A DNA stretch of 64,000 bases, taken from the NCBI GenBank assembly GCA_001664505.1, contig CP011806.1, positions 1,641,528-1,705,527 on the forward strand, read 5' to 3'. Position numbers and translations under genes: made by a program. Within the stretch, counting starts at the first letter, position 1. Each line of letters starts with the position of its first letter. The DNA comes from Acidobacteria bacterium Mor1. GTDB taxonomy: Bacteria > Acidobacteriota > Polarisedimenticolia > Polarisedimenticolales > Polarisedimenticolaceae. Shown here in pieces: positions 25,169 to 33,270 of the stretch. The notes beneath the pieces were generated by a model. It was given only the letters and a program-made list of their open reading frames with translations, did no database searches and had not been told where the DNA came from.

Positions 25169-25987
25169 ATGTCCGCGACCTTCGAAAAGGCCTCGCCTCC
25201 CTTCGCCCGCTACGTGGCGATCGGGGACAGTTCGACCGAGGGGGTCGACGATCGAGACGCCGCCGGACGGTTCATCGGCTGGTCCCGCCGGCTCGCGGCC
25301 CACATCGAGGCATCCCGCCGGACCCGCGGGCTCGAGCCCCTGGAGTACGCCAACCTTGGTGTGCGCGGACGATCCACCCGGGAAATCCTCGAGAGTCAGC
25401 TCGAACCGGCCCGGGCGATGAAGCCCGATCTGGTGACGGTGTTCTCGGGCACCAACGACGTGCTGGCGCGGCGCTTCGACCCGGACCGCCTGCGGCGGGA
25501 CCTACTGGCGCTCCAGCAGCCCTTCCGTCGGGAAGGTGTGGCGGTGATCAGCTTCACCCTCCCGGTGCTCACGCCGCTGATGCCGGCGGCTCGGCTGGTG
25601 GAAGGACGCATCCGCACCCTCAACGCCCTGCTCCATCAGGTCTGCGCGGAAACCGGTACGCTGTTGATCGACTTCGACGCCTACGCCTTCGCCGTCGATG
25701 ACCGGTTTTGGAGCGAGGACCGGCTCCACGCCAACGGCGCAGGACACGCCCGCATCGCCCAGGCTCTGGCGGAAACCCTCGGAGTCGAAGGGGTAGACGG
25801 CAGCTGGAAGGAACCACCCGACGCTCGGCCGGAGGCCGGATTCGGAAGCCGGCTCGCCGCCGAGGGACGCTGGATCCGGCGCTACCTCTTGCCCTGGCTC
25901 TGGGACAAGGCCACCGGCCGCACCCCCGAACCGCCGGGTCCCGGGCAACCGGAGCTGGCCCCCTTCCGGGTTCCCGAAGCCGGCTAA
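25169..25987 (+). CDS. SGNH/GDSL-family hydrolase
   Basis: The protein has 272 residues. The SGNH blocks are clear: nucleophile Ser21 in IGDSSTEG, Gly in NLGVRGRST, Asn in FSGTNDV, and the Asp184-x-x-His187 pair in DRLHANG. Such enzymes are esterases or lipases acting on small acyl or acetyl substrates. There is no signal peptide, so it is probably cytoplasmic. A Pro-rich tail of 40 residues follows the hydrolase domain. It is divergent from the amino acid dehydrogenase across only 75 bp, and has no good ribosome site. Confidence 0.88.
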   Translation: MSATFEKASPPFARYVAIGDSSTEGVDDRDAAGRFIGWSRRLAAHIEASRRTRGLEPLEYANLGVRGRSTREILESQLEPARAMKPDLVTVFSGTNDVLARRFDPDRLRRDLLALQQPFRREGVAVISFTLPVLTPLMPAARLVEGRIRTLNALLHQVCAETGTLLIDFDAYAFAVDDRFWSEDRLHANGAGHARIAQALAETLGVEGVDGSWKEPPDARPEAGFGSRLAAEGRWIRRYLLPWLWDKATGRTPEPPGPGQPELAPFRVPEAG

Positions 25988-26085
25988 ATCCCCCCGGTTC
26001 CCGCCAAACCGCGGCTCGACCCCACAGCCCTGCTAATCAAATCGGGTTTGGACCGTCTGTGTTCGGGGCAGCCGGAGGGGATGCC

Positions 26086-26640
26086 ATGGGAAGAAGACGA
26101 CTGGACCACATCGAGCGTCTCGATGCGCGTCTGCAGTCCCTGGCGGACGAGACCATCGAGGACGTGCTGGAGCTCGGCTGCGGCGACGGCCGGGTGTCCG
26201 GCTATCTGTCCCAGGCCCACGGGTTCAACGTGGTCGCTGCCGACGTCGACCCGGCGCAGATCGAATGGGCCCGCCGCCAGAACCCGATCCACAGCCGGCT
26301 GCGCTTCTCGGTGGAGGACGCCACCGAACTCTCCTTCGGCGACGACTCCTTCGATCTCGTCGTGGCGCAGAACCTGTTTCAACATCTACCCCGCTGGCGC
26401 CGGGCCGTCGGCGAGATCTCCCGGGTGCTGAGACCGGGCGGGCATTTGATCTGGTTCGACCAGGCGACCCCGGGAGCTTTCCGCCGATTGATGGCGCGCC
26501 TCTCGCCCCGTTCCGGGGTCTACACACTGGACGAGGTTGCCGAGTGCTTCGCCGCGGTCCGTTTCCGGGAGACCTTCCGCGAGCGGGTCCGCCAGGGACC
26601 GATCGCACGCTACCAGTTGGTGCTGCGCAAGGCGACCTGA
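26086..26640 (+). CDS. Class I SAM-dependent methyltransferase
   Basis: The protein has 184 residues. GGAGGGG precedes the second of two overlapping ATGs and fixes the start. Motif I is ELGCGDG (residues 29-35), the acidic SAM-ribose residue lies in VVAADVDPAQI, and motif II is the FDLVVAQNLFQHL segment, all as in Methyltransf_11 proteins. The LRPGGHLIWFD block is post-motif III. The methyl acceptor is unknown. It follows the SGNH hydrolase by 98 bp and precedes the DUF1566-type lipoprotein by 32 bp. Confidence 0.88.
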   Translation: MGRRRLDHIERLDARLQSLADETIEDVLELGCGDGRVSGYLSQAHGFNVVAADVDPAQIEWARRQNPIHSRLRFSVEDATELSFGDDSFDLVVAQNLFQHLPRWRRAVGEISRVLRPGGHLIWFDQATPGAFRRLMARLSPRSGVYTLDEVAECFAAVRFRETFRERVRQGPIARYQLVLRKAT

Positions 26641-26672
26641 GATGTAGACTGCGCTCCCATGAGAGCGCAACG

Positions 26673-27209
26673 ATGAGCCGGACTACCTGCAGTAAACGCC
26701 CGCTCTACCCGGGCCGGCGACTGCTCGCTCTTTCCGGTTTGGCGACCACGCTCCTGCTCACATCCGGTTGCCCGATCTGCCGAGTCCCACCCCGTCCCGC
26801 ACCCTACGTGGCGGAGTCCGGTCCCCGGCTGATGACCGACCGGGAGACCGGCCTGAGCTGGAACCGGCAGGTCGGCGACGAGCGTTCCTGGGAAGATGCA
26901 AGGGCCTGGTGCGAAGCGCTGGAATTCGCCGAGCGGGACGACTGGCGGCTGCCGAGCCTCGAAGAGCTGCGCCGTCTATACGACACCCGCTTCGAGCAAC
27001 CCTGCGAGGACGAGAAGAACCCCTGCCACGTCGACCCGGCCCTGGAACTGGGAGGGGCCTGGTTCTGGAGCGGCACCTCGGGTGGAGCGGGCCGGCGCTA
27101 CTACATCGACTTCCGCTTCGGGACCGAGTTCTCGCCGATGCTCAAACCGGGATTGAAACGCCGGGTGCTCTGCGTGGCCGACGCGAAGACGGGCAGCCCG
27201 GAGCGTTAG
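26673..27209 (+). CDS. DUF1566-type (Lcl-like) lipoprotein
   Basis: The protein has 178 residues. The N-terminus has a basic region, a hydrophobic core and a TSGC lipobox, so it is probably a lipoprotein. The rest is a DUF1566/Lcl C-terminal-like domain: DRETGLSWNRQV, 'WEDARAWCEALEFA', DDWRLPSLEELRRLYD, 'WFWSGTS' and a final VLCVAD strand. It has several paired Cys. Domains of this type occur in surface and adhesion proteins. A small hairpin (TGCGCTC/GAGCGCA) lies between the methyltransferase stop and its ATG. The 3' end overlaps the convergent NFACT-R gene by four bases. Confidence 0.8.
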   Translation: MSRTTCSKRPLYPGRRLLALSGLATTLLLTSGCPICRVPPRPAPYVAESGPRLMTDRETGLSWNRQVGDERSWEDARAWCEALEFAERDDWRLPSLEELRRLYDTRFEQPCEDEKNPCHVDPALELGGAWFWSGTSGGAGRRYYIDFRFGTEFSPMLKPGLKRRVLCVADAKTGSPER

Positions 27210-27607
27210 CCCGGAATCCCCGGCCGAACCTTGACGGTCTTCTCCTTGCGGATCTGCACCGTCCCCGGCTTCGCACCACGGGGCTTGGTCACGTACTGGG
27301 CCAGGGTCATGCTCACCGGCGTGGTGCCGCCCCCGCGCGCCTTGGAGTGATAGGCCGCAATCGCCGCCGCCGCTTCGAGGGTCTGCTTGTCGGGATCGCC
27401 GCCGTCGACGAACAGCACCACGTGACTGCCGGGCATGCCCTTGACGTGAAACCAGTAGTCGTTGGCGCCGGCCAGCTTGATGCTGAGGCGATCGTTATCG
27501 GCGTCGGTCTTGCCGGCGAGCACCTTGAAGCCGCCGGGGAGTTCGTACTCCCAGGCTTTGATCTCCGGCCTCACCGCCGTGCGCACCGCAAAATCGCCAT
27601 GCTCCAT
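27206..27607 (-). CDS. Stand-alone NFACT-R (DUF814) RNA-binding domain protein
   Basis: The protein has 133 residues from the Met at 27607; an earlier Met at 27658 with AAGGGG upstream is possible. The NFACT-R signature is complete: GGFKVLAGKTDADNDRLS, 'DYWFHVKGMPGSHVVL', AAAIAAYHSKARG and 'YVTKPRGAKPGTVQI'. In RqcH/Rqc2 proteins this domain follows NFACT-N and coiled-coil parts and binds stalled 50S-tRNA complexes. Here it stands alone, as a small group of bacterial proteins does. A role in translation or ribosome quality control is an inference from the domain. Confidence 0.88.
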   Translation of the reverse strand: MEHGDFAVRTAVRPEIKAWEYELPGGFKVLAGKTDADNDRLSIKLAGANDYWFHVKGMPGSHVVLFVDGGDPDKQTLEAAAAIAAYHSKARGGGTTPVSMTLAQYVTKPRGAKPGTVQIRKEKTVKVRPGIPG

Positions 27608-27688
27608 GATGGAACGCCGCTCTGCATCTGGCAAGGGCAGGGCGGCACCGGATAGCATGCCCCTTACGCGCGCGAAGGGAGCACACAG

Positions 27689-29242
27689 ATGGACGTCGTC
27701 CTGCTATCCCGCCTACAGTTCGCCCTCACCATCATGTTTCACTACCTGTTCCCGCCGCTGACCATCGGCCTCGGCGTGGTGCTGGTCTATCTCGAGGGCA
27801 TGCACCTCAAAACTCGCGACCCGCTCTACCACAGCGCGGCGCGCTTCTGGACCAAGATCTTCGCGCTGAACTTCGGCATCGGAGTCGCCACCGGCATCGT
27901 GATGGAGTTCGAGTTCGGCACCAACTGGGCCGTCTACTCCCGCTTCGTCGGAGACGTGTTCGGCTCGGCGCTGGCCGCCGAAGGGATCTTCGCCTTCTTC
28001 CTCGAATCGGGCTTCCTTGCGGTGCTGGTCTTCGGCTGGGATCGCGTCGGCCCCAGGATGCATTTCTTCGCCACCACCATGGTCGCCCTGGGCGGGATCT
28101 TCTCCTCGGTCTGGATCGTCATCGCCAACAGCTGGCAGCAAACACCGGCCGGGCATCACATCGTGCCGATCATGCGGGACGGCGAGCCCTGGATCGTCGG
28201 CGGAGAGCCGATGATGCGGGCGGAGATCGTCGACTTCTGGGCGCTGGTGTTCAACCCCTCGACGGTGCAGCGGCTGGTCCACACCTGGATCGGTTGCTTC
28301 ATCATGGGCTCGTTCTTCGTGATGAGCATCTGCGCCTGGTACATCCTGAAGGGCAGGCACCTGGAGTTCGCCCGGCGCTCGTTCAAGGGCGCGCTGGTGC
28401 TGGCGACGATCTCGAGTCTCGCAGCGCTGGTCAGCGGCCACTCCCAGGCGCAGAACGTCTACCGCACCCAACCGGCCAAGCTCGCCGCCTTCGAGGGACA
28501 CCTCGAAAGCGGCCCGGGGGACCTGAGCCTGTTCGGCATTCCCGACGCCGAGGAAGGGACGATCCACCTCAACCTCGCCGTGCCCGGCGGGCTGAGCTTT
28601 CTGGTTCACAGCGACTTCGATGAGCCGCTGATCGGGCTGGACAAGTTCCGTCCCGAAGACCGGCCCCAGGTCACCATTCCCTTCTTCACCTACCACGTGA
28701 TGATCAGCCTCGGCATGTTCTTCATCGCCGTGACCCTGTTGGCCTGCTTCCTCTGGTGGCGCGGCACGCTCTTCGACACCCGCTGGCTGATGTGGGTCTT
28801 CGTCGCCTCGGTGCTGGCCGCGGTCGCCGCCAACCAGGCCGGCTGGGTCGCCGCAGAAACCGGACGGCAGCCGTGGATCGTCTACCCCCCGATGGTGGTC
28901 GACGCCCAGGGGCAGCCGATCCTGGATGCCGAGGGATTCGTCCAGTTCGAGAGCAGCGAGGTGCGCCACGCCGACGGCCGGATCGAGATCCGGCCCGACG
29001 GCCTGCGCACCACCGACGGCGTCAGCGAGGCGGTGACCGGCGAGCAGGTCGCAGGCTCCATCGCCATGTTCGGCTTCATCTACCTGCTCCTCGGCGCCCT
29101 GTGGCTGTTCGTGCTCAACCACAAGATCCAGGCGGGCCCCGAAGAACCGGAGCCCGCCGAGCCGGACCTGCTGCGAGCCGCCGGCGCGCTGGCATCCCAC
29201 GAGGGCTCGCTGACCGGCGACCGCGAGACGGCGAGGGGTTGA
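27689..29242 (+). CDS. cydA: Cytochrome bd ubiquinol oxidase subunit I
   Basis: The protein has 517 residues. The haem b595 ligand is His18 in [14 protein letters not shown]. The two glutamates near haems b595/d are in [10 protein letters not shown], the haem b558 ligands are His in LVHTWIGC and Met338 in YHVMISLG, and GRQPWIVY is present. The position of the E. coli Arg391 is His336 here. A 38-residue insertion (nucleotides 28886-28999) lies between GRQPWIVY and the [12 protein letters not shown] segment, in the loop before the last helix. The enzyme is an inner-membrane quinol oxidase that reduces O2 to water. cydB follows after two bases. Confidence 0.95.
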   Translation: MDVVLLSRLQFALTIMFHYLFPPLTIGLGVVLVYLEGMHLKTRDPLYHSAARFWTKIFALNFGIGVATGIVMEFEFGTNWAVYSRFVGDVFGSALAAEGIFAFFLESGFLAVLVFGWDRVGPRMHFFATTMVALGGIFSSVWIVIANSWQQTPAGHHIVPIMRDGEPWIVGGEPMMRAEIVDFWALVFNPSTVQRLVHTWIGCFIMGSFFVMSICAWYILKGRHLEFARRSFKGALVLATISSLAALVSGHSQAQNVYRTQPAKLAAFEGHLESGPGDLSLFGIPDAEEGTIHLNLAVPGGLSFLVHSDFDEPLIGLDKFRPEDRPQVTIPFFTYHVMISLGMFFIAVTLLACFLWWRGTLFDTRWLMWVFVASVLAAVAANQAGWVAAETGRQPWIVYPPMVVDAQGQPILDAEGFVQFESSEVRHADGRIEIRPDGLRTTDGVSEAVTGEQVAGSIAMFGFIYLLLGALWLFVLNHKIQAGPEEPEPAEPDLLRAAGALASHEGSLTGDRETARG

Positions 29243-29244
29243 GC

Positions 29245-30261
29245 ATGGACTACAACCTGATGTGGTACGGCCTGCTCGGCGTCCTGCTCGCCGGCTACGC
29301 GGTGCTGGACGGCTTCGACTTCGGCGTCGGCATCCTGCACCCCCTGGCCCGCACCGACCACGAACGCCGGCTGTTCGTCAACGCCATCGGCCCGATGTGG
29401 GACGGCAACGAGGTCTGGCTGGTGACCTTCGGCGGGGCGCTGTTCGCGATGTTCCCCGAGGCCTACGCCACGATCTTCTCCGGGTTCTACCTGGCGTTCA
29501 TGCTGCTGCTCTGCGCGTTGATCTTCCGGGCGGTCAGCCTGGAGTTCCGCAGCAAGATGCAGTCGCCGGCCTGGCGCAAGATCTGGGACTTCGGCTTCTT
29601 CGCTTCCAGCCTGCTGGCGCCGCTCCTGTTCGGCGTGGCCGTGGGCAACGCGATCCTCGGCGTGCCCCTCGACGAGCGCGGTGTCTACACCGGCGGGTTC
29701 TTCGACCTCCTCGGGGCGTATCCGCTGCTGGTCGGCGTCATGACCGCGGCGCTGTTCGCCATGCACGGAGCGATCTATCTGTTCCTCAAGACCGAGGGAG
29801 AGGTCCAGGAACGGTTGGGGCGCTGGATGTGGCACACCTGGGGTGTGTTCCTGGTGCTGTACCTGCTGACCACGATGTACACCCTGGCCCGGGTACCCAC
29901 CGCCCTGGCCAACTTCGAGCGCTTCCCCTGGGCCGCCGGCTTCGCGGTCTTGAGCGTGCTCTGTATCGCCAACATTCCGCGCACGGTCTTCCGCGGACGC
30001 TACGGCCAGGCCTTCGCCTCATCGAGCCTGACCATCGTGGCGCTGGTGTGCCTGTTCGGCTTCGCCCTCTTCCCCAACCTGGTGACCGCGAGCAACGACC
30101 CGGCGCGTAGCTGGACGCTCTACACCGCGGCCTCCAGCCAGAAGACTCTCGGAATAGGGCTCTGGTTCGCGCTGATCGGAATGCCCTTCGTGTTGACCTA
30201 CACCGGGGTGGTCTACTGGACTTTCCGCGGCAAGGTTCAGATCGGCAAGGAAAGCTACTGA
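29245..30261 (+). CDS. cydB: Cytochrome bd ubiquinol oxidase subunit II
   Basis: The protein has 338 residues and eight to nine transmembrane helices. The start is an ATG two bases after the cydA stop, with GAGGGGTTGAG covering the ribosome site. Family landmarks are present: the first helix ends in YAVLDGFDFGVGIL, then GPMWDGNEVWLVTFGGALFA, and a late FALFPNLVTASND segment. It forms the heterodimer with CydA and carries no haem ligands itself. No cydX or cydDC gene follows. Its stop is four bases from the convergent ankyrin gene. Confidence 0.95.
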   Translation: MDYNLMWYGLLGVLLAGYAVLDGFDFGVGILHPLARTDHERRLFVNAIGPMWDGNEVWLVTFGGALFAMFPEAYATIFSGFYLAFMLLLCALIFRAVSLEFRSKMQSPAWRKIWDFGFFASSLLAPLLFGVAVGNAILGVPLDERGVYTGGFFDLLGAYPLLVGVMTAALFAMHGAIYLFLKTEGEVQERLGRWMWHTWGVFLVLYLLTTMYTLARVPTALANFERFPWAAGFAVLSVLCIANIPRTVFRGRYGQAFASSSLTIVALVCLFGFALFPNLVTASNDPARSWTLYTAASSQKTLGIGLWFALIGMPFVLTYTGVVYWTFRGKVQIGKESY

Positions 30262-30264
30262 GCG

Positions 30265-31788
30265 TCACGCGCCCTGGGCGTCGATCCAGTCGGCGAGGGC
30301 TTCGTGGCCACGAACACGGGCCAGGTCGGCGGGGCCGTGGCCTTGTTCGTTGCGCAGGCCCGGGTCGGCCCCGGCGGCGATCAACGCCTCGGCGACATCC
30401 TGTAGCCCATGGGCCGCCGCCAACCGAAGCAGGACCCCCGGCCGGGTGCCGCGCAGGGCGGCGTTCACGTCGATCGTCGGAAGAAGTTCGATCGCCCGCT
30501 CGCCGAGGCCGAGTTCAATGGCGTCCCATACATCGAGCCGCCCGGGCAACGTGCGCAGGTAGTCGATCACCGCTCGCTTCTCACCATGCTGCGCCCAGGC
30601 GAGCGGCGTGCAGCGGTAGCTTCGATCCAGCAGCGTAAGGTCGGCGCCCTGCTCGGCCAGCAGCCGCACCACGTCGAGATGGCCATCCATGGCAGCCCGG
30701 TGAGCCGGCGTCTCTGCCCAGACCTTGCCTCGGGTATTCACATCCCAACCCAGCGCCAGCATGGTGCGCACCCCGGCGACGTTTCCCGAGGCGGCCGCTT
30801 CGCAGATCTCGCTGCGGTCACGATCGTCGAACCCGTCGAAGAGCCCGGGGTCAGCCGCGAGCCGCTTTCGTGCTTCGTCGGCATCCCCCGCGGCACAGGC
30901 GGCGATGAACCCGTCGACCGGCTTCATCGCGTCGGATGCGCCCCGGCTCCGCAGCCAATCCATGATCGATCGCTTGCCCGAGCGCGCCGCCAGGGTGTAC
31001 GCCGTGCGGCCCTCGCGATTGGGTCGATCCAGATCGGCCCCGAACTCCTCCAGCAGCTCGAAGTACTCGAGCCCCCGATCCCGCCAGACCGCCTGGTGAA
31101 TCGGGTCGTTGGCAAAAGGGGTCGGGCCGTTGGGATCGCCGCCGAGTTCCAGCATCGAACGCAGGCCGGCGAGGTCCTCGTAGTCCAACTTGTGGCCCAG
31201 GGCGATTCCCTGCTGCTTCGGCTCGAGCTTCGGGAAGATTGCCGGCGCCGACGGCACGCCGTCATGCTCGACCATGTGGTACGCCGTCTCGCCGTCGTTG
31301 GGGTCGGCCCCGGCGTCCATCAGCAGTTCAGCCAGGTCGGGCCGGTTGGCGATCCCCGCGGCACCGTAGAGCGGAGTCTCCCGATTGCCTTCGGCCTCGT
31401 TTCCGTCGATCCAGTAGTCATCGGGGTCGGCGCCGGCATCGAGCAGAAGCCGGGCGATCTCGACCATGCGATCGGCGCGCTCATCGCCCGCCCGCAGCAG
31501 ACGGGAGAAACAGAGATAGAGCAGCGGACTCCAGTTGCGGGTCCCTCCCGAGGCCCGGGCCAGCGCCGGATCGGCGGCGAGGAGCCGCCGCGCCGCCTCC
31601 AACTCCCCGGTAGCCGAGGCGACCCAGATGTCGGCACCCGCCGCAGCCGGGTCTGCGGCCACCGCGGCGGCCACCCCCTCGGCCGATCCCGCACGGTGCG
31701 CCTCGGGAGTCGGAAGGGTGGCCTCCAACAACTCCTGGCTCGGACCCTCGGCGGCCACCGTTGTCTTCAGATCCAATCGTCTACTCAT
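30265..31788 (-). CDS. Ankyrin-repeat protein
   Basis: The protein has 507 residues. The start has AAGGAG six bases upstream, chosen over a longer open frame. There is no signal peptide or membrane helix, so it is cytoplasmic. At least seven ankyrin units are visible, for example 'ETPLYGAAGIANRPDLAELL', 'GRTAYTLAARSGKRSIMDWL', 'ETPAHRAAMDGHLDVVRLLA' and the final 'GHGPADLARVRGHEALADWI', many ending in AGADP. It presumably mediates protein-protein contacts; no partner can be inferred. It is divergent from the CPBP protease gene across 97 bp. Confidence 0.88.
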   Translation of the reverse strand: MSRRLDLKTTVAAEGPSQELLEATLPTPEAHRAGSAEGVAAAVAADPAAAGADIWVASATGELEAARRLLAADPALARASGGTRNWSPLLYLCFSRLLRAGDERADRMVEIARLLLDAGADPDDYWIDGNEAEGNRETPLYGAAGIANRPDLAELLMDAGADPNDGETAYHMVEHDGVPSAPAIFPKLEPKQQGIALGHKLDYEDLAGLRSMLELGGDPNGPTPFANDPIHQAVWRDRGLEYFELLEEFGADLDRPNREGRTAYTLAARSGKRSIMDWLRSRGASDAMKPVDGFIAACAAGDADEARKRLAADPGLFDGFDDRDRSEICEAAASGNVAGVRTMLALGWDVNTRGKVWAETPAHRAAMDGHLDVVRLLAEQGADLTLLDRSYRCTPLAWAQHGEKRAVIDYLRTLPGRLDVWDAIELGLGERAIELLPTIDVNAALRGTRPGVLLRLAAAHGLQDVAEALIAAGADPGLRNEQGHGPADLARVRGHEALADWIDAQGA

Positions 31789-31847
31789 TGCACGCTCCTT
31801 ACGGACAAAACCGTAACGAGTTGCATCCCGGAAGAGAACCCCGGGAG

Positions 31848-31876
31848 TTGACATCCGAGCCGGAAGAGGCGACTTT
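31848..31876 (+). promoter_or_regulatory. Candidate promoter for the CPBP protease gene, possible leaderless start
   Basis: A consensus TTGACA -35 is followed after 17 bases by GACTTT, a weak -10. The -10 ends nine bases before the ATG, and no Shine-Dalgarno sequence is present. The transcript would therefore begin within a few bases of the ATG. Confidence 0.4.
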
Positions 31877-31885
31877 TGCCTGCCG

Positions 31886-33241
31886 ATGAACATCCCGCGC
31901 CCCAACGTCCTGATCTCCTGGCTGATGATCGCCGTATCGGCCCTGGCGCTGTTCAGCGCGGCGTTTTTCCGGGTCGAGGCGCCCGCCGAAGGCCCGGTCG
32001 ATGACCGGGGCGGTCTGGCGGTGCTGACCTTTCAATCCAAGGTGATCGTCGCCGGCGACTCCCTCGGCTCGCCGATGGAGCATCAGTTGCCGGCGCTGGA
32101 CCAGTACGCCGCGACTCCACGCCTCGCCCGGGCGCTGGCCTCGGTTCACGCCTTCGTGACCGATCCCGAGGAAGAACCCCACGGGGCCTGGAACCTGCTC
32201 GAGCGGAACTTCCCGATCCTCGACGAAGACCCCGCGGAGATGGATGCCCACCTTCGCGTCCGCCGCGCCATCGAAGATCCCGCGAGCGTCGACGACGAGA
32301 CCTTCGCCGCCCTGGAACAGGATCTGGGCTGGTTCGCCGAACTCCTGCGGGCCCGCGGTCTCGACGAGGACGATCCGGTCCGGACACAGCTGGTCACTTC
32401 CGCCGGGCTGGTCTTCGCGGTGATGGTCGGGCTCCTGCTGACTGCCGGCGCCGCCCTGGTCGTCGGCATCGGGCTCCTGATCGTCGCCGTCGTGCTGGGA
32501 AGCCGGGGTGAGGTCAAGGTCCGCTTCGAGCCGGACCTGGAGCTCGCGCCGCTCTACCTGCGGGCCTTCGCCATCTATCTGGCCGCGATGCTGGCCGTCC
32601 AGGTCGTGCTGCCCTTGACCGGCATCGAGTCAAGGGTGATGGCCTTCGGCGGTCTGGCTGCCGCGTCGATTCTCGGGGTTGCCGCGCCGGTGCTGCTCGG
32701 CCGCCCCTGGAACCTCGCCTGCCGGGAGATGGGCCTCCACACCGGGGAAGGGCTGCTCAAGGAGGCAGGGGCCGGAATCGTCGGCTACGTGACCTTCTTG
32801 CCGTTGGTTGCGGTGGGCTTCGGGATAACCGTTCTGTTCGCGGTGCTGCCCGACCTGATCGGCTCTCCCGGCGGTGAGGAAGCCTCGGTTCCGTTGCACC
32901 ACCCGGTCGCCGCCTGGATGGCCGAGGGCTCCCTGGCCGCCCGGCTGGGCGTGCTCTTTCTGGCCGCGGTCTTTGCGCCGGTCTTCGAGGAACTGACCTT
33001 CCGGGGCCAGTTCCTGCGGGGATTACGCGGCCGGCTGGGCTGGCTGGCGGCGCCGCTGGTCATCGGCGTGATCTTCGCCATGATCCATCCCCAGGGATGG
33101 GTCGCGATCCCCGCACTCTCGGGTTTGGGCCTCTCCTTCTGCCTGATTCGCCAGTGGCGGGACTCCATCGTGGGGCCGATGGTCGCCCATGGGTTGCACA
33201 ACGGCACATTAGTGGCTTTGATGTGGGTGGCCCTGAGCTGA
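31886..33241 (+). CDS. CPBP-family (CAAX protease-like) intramembrane metalloprotease
   Basis: The protein has 451 residues. An N-terminal anchor helix and a soluble acidic helical stretch (about 35-170) precede six to seven transmembrane helices. The CPBP/Abi motifs are complete: E368-E369-x-x-x-R in EELTFRG, His401 in FAMIHPQG, and the last motif AHGLHNGT. In this family the Glu and His residues activate water for peptide cleavage inside the membrane. Substrate is unknown. The N-terminal soluble domain is unusual compared with minimal CPBP proteins of 200-250 residues. The S41 peptidase gene follows after 29 bp. Confidence 0.88.
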   Translation: MNIPRPNVLISWLMIAVSALALFSAAFFRVEAPAEGPVDDRGGLAVLTFQSKVIVAGDSLGSPMEHQLPALDQYAATPRLARALASVHAFVTDPEEEPHGAWNLLERNFPILDEDPAEMDAHLRVRRAIEDPASVDDETFAALEQDLGWFAELLRARGLDEDDPVRTQLVTSAGLVFAVMVGLLLTAGAALVVGIGLLIVAVVLGSRGEVKVRFEPDLELAPLYLRAFAIYLAAMLAVQVVLPLTGIESRVMAFGGLAAASILGVAAPVLLGRPWNLACREMGLHTGEGLLKEAGAGIVGYVTFLPLVAVGFGITVLFAVLPDLIGSPGGEEASVPLHHPVAAWMAEGSLAARLGVLFLAAVFAPVFEELTFRGQFLRGLRGRLGWLAAPLVIGVIFAMIHPQGWVAIPALSGLGLSFCLIRQWRDSIVGPMVAHGLHNGTLVALMWVALS

Positions 33242-33270
33242 TCCCGGCTCCCGGCCGGGAGACGACCCTG

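Noticed and set aside
27713-29200. A 495-codon open frame on the minus strand opposite cydA
   Set aside because: It lies wholly within a certain gene and its composition is His/Asp/Gln-rich low-complexity, as expected from the complement of membrane helices.
33248-33261. Perfect 14-bp palindrome CTCCCGGCCGGGAG before the S41 gene
   Set aside because: It has no loop and is made of common GC-rich sequence, so chance is likely. It is mentioned only because it covers the ribosome site.
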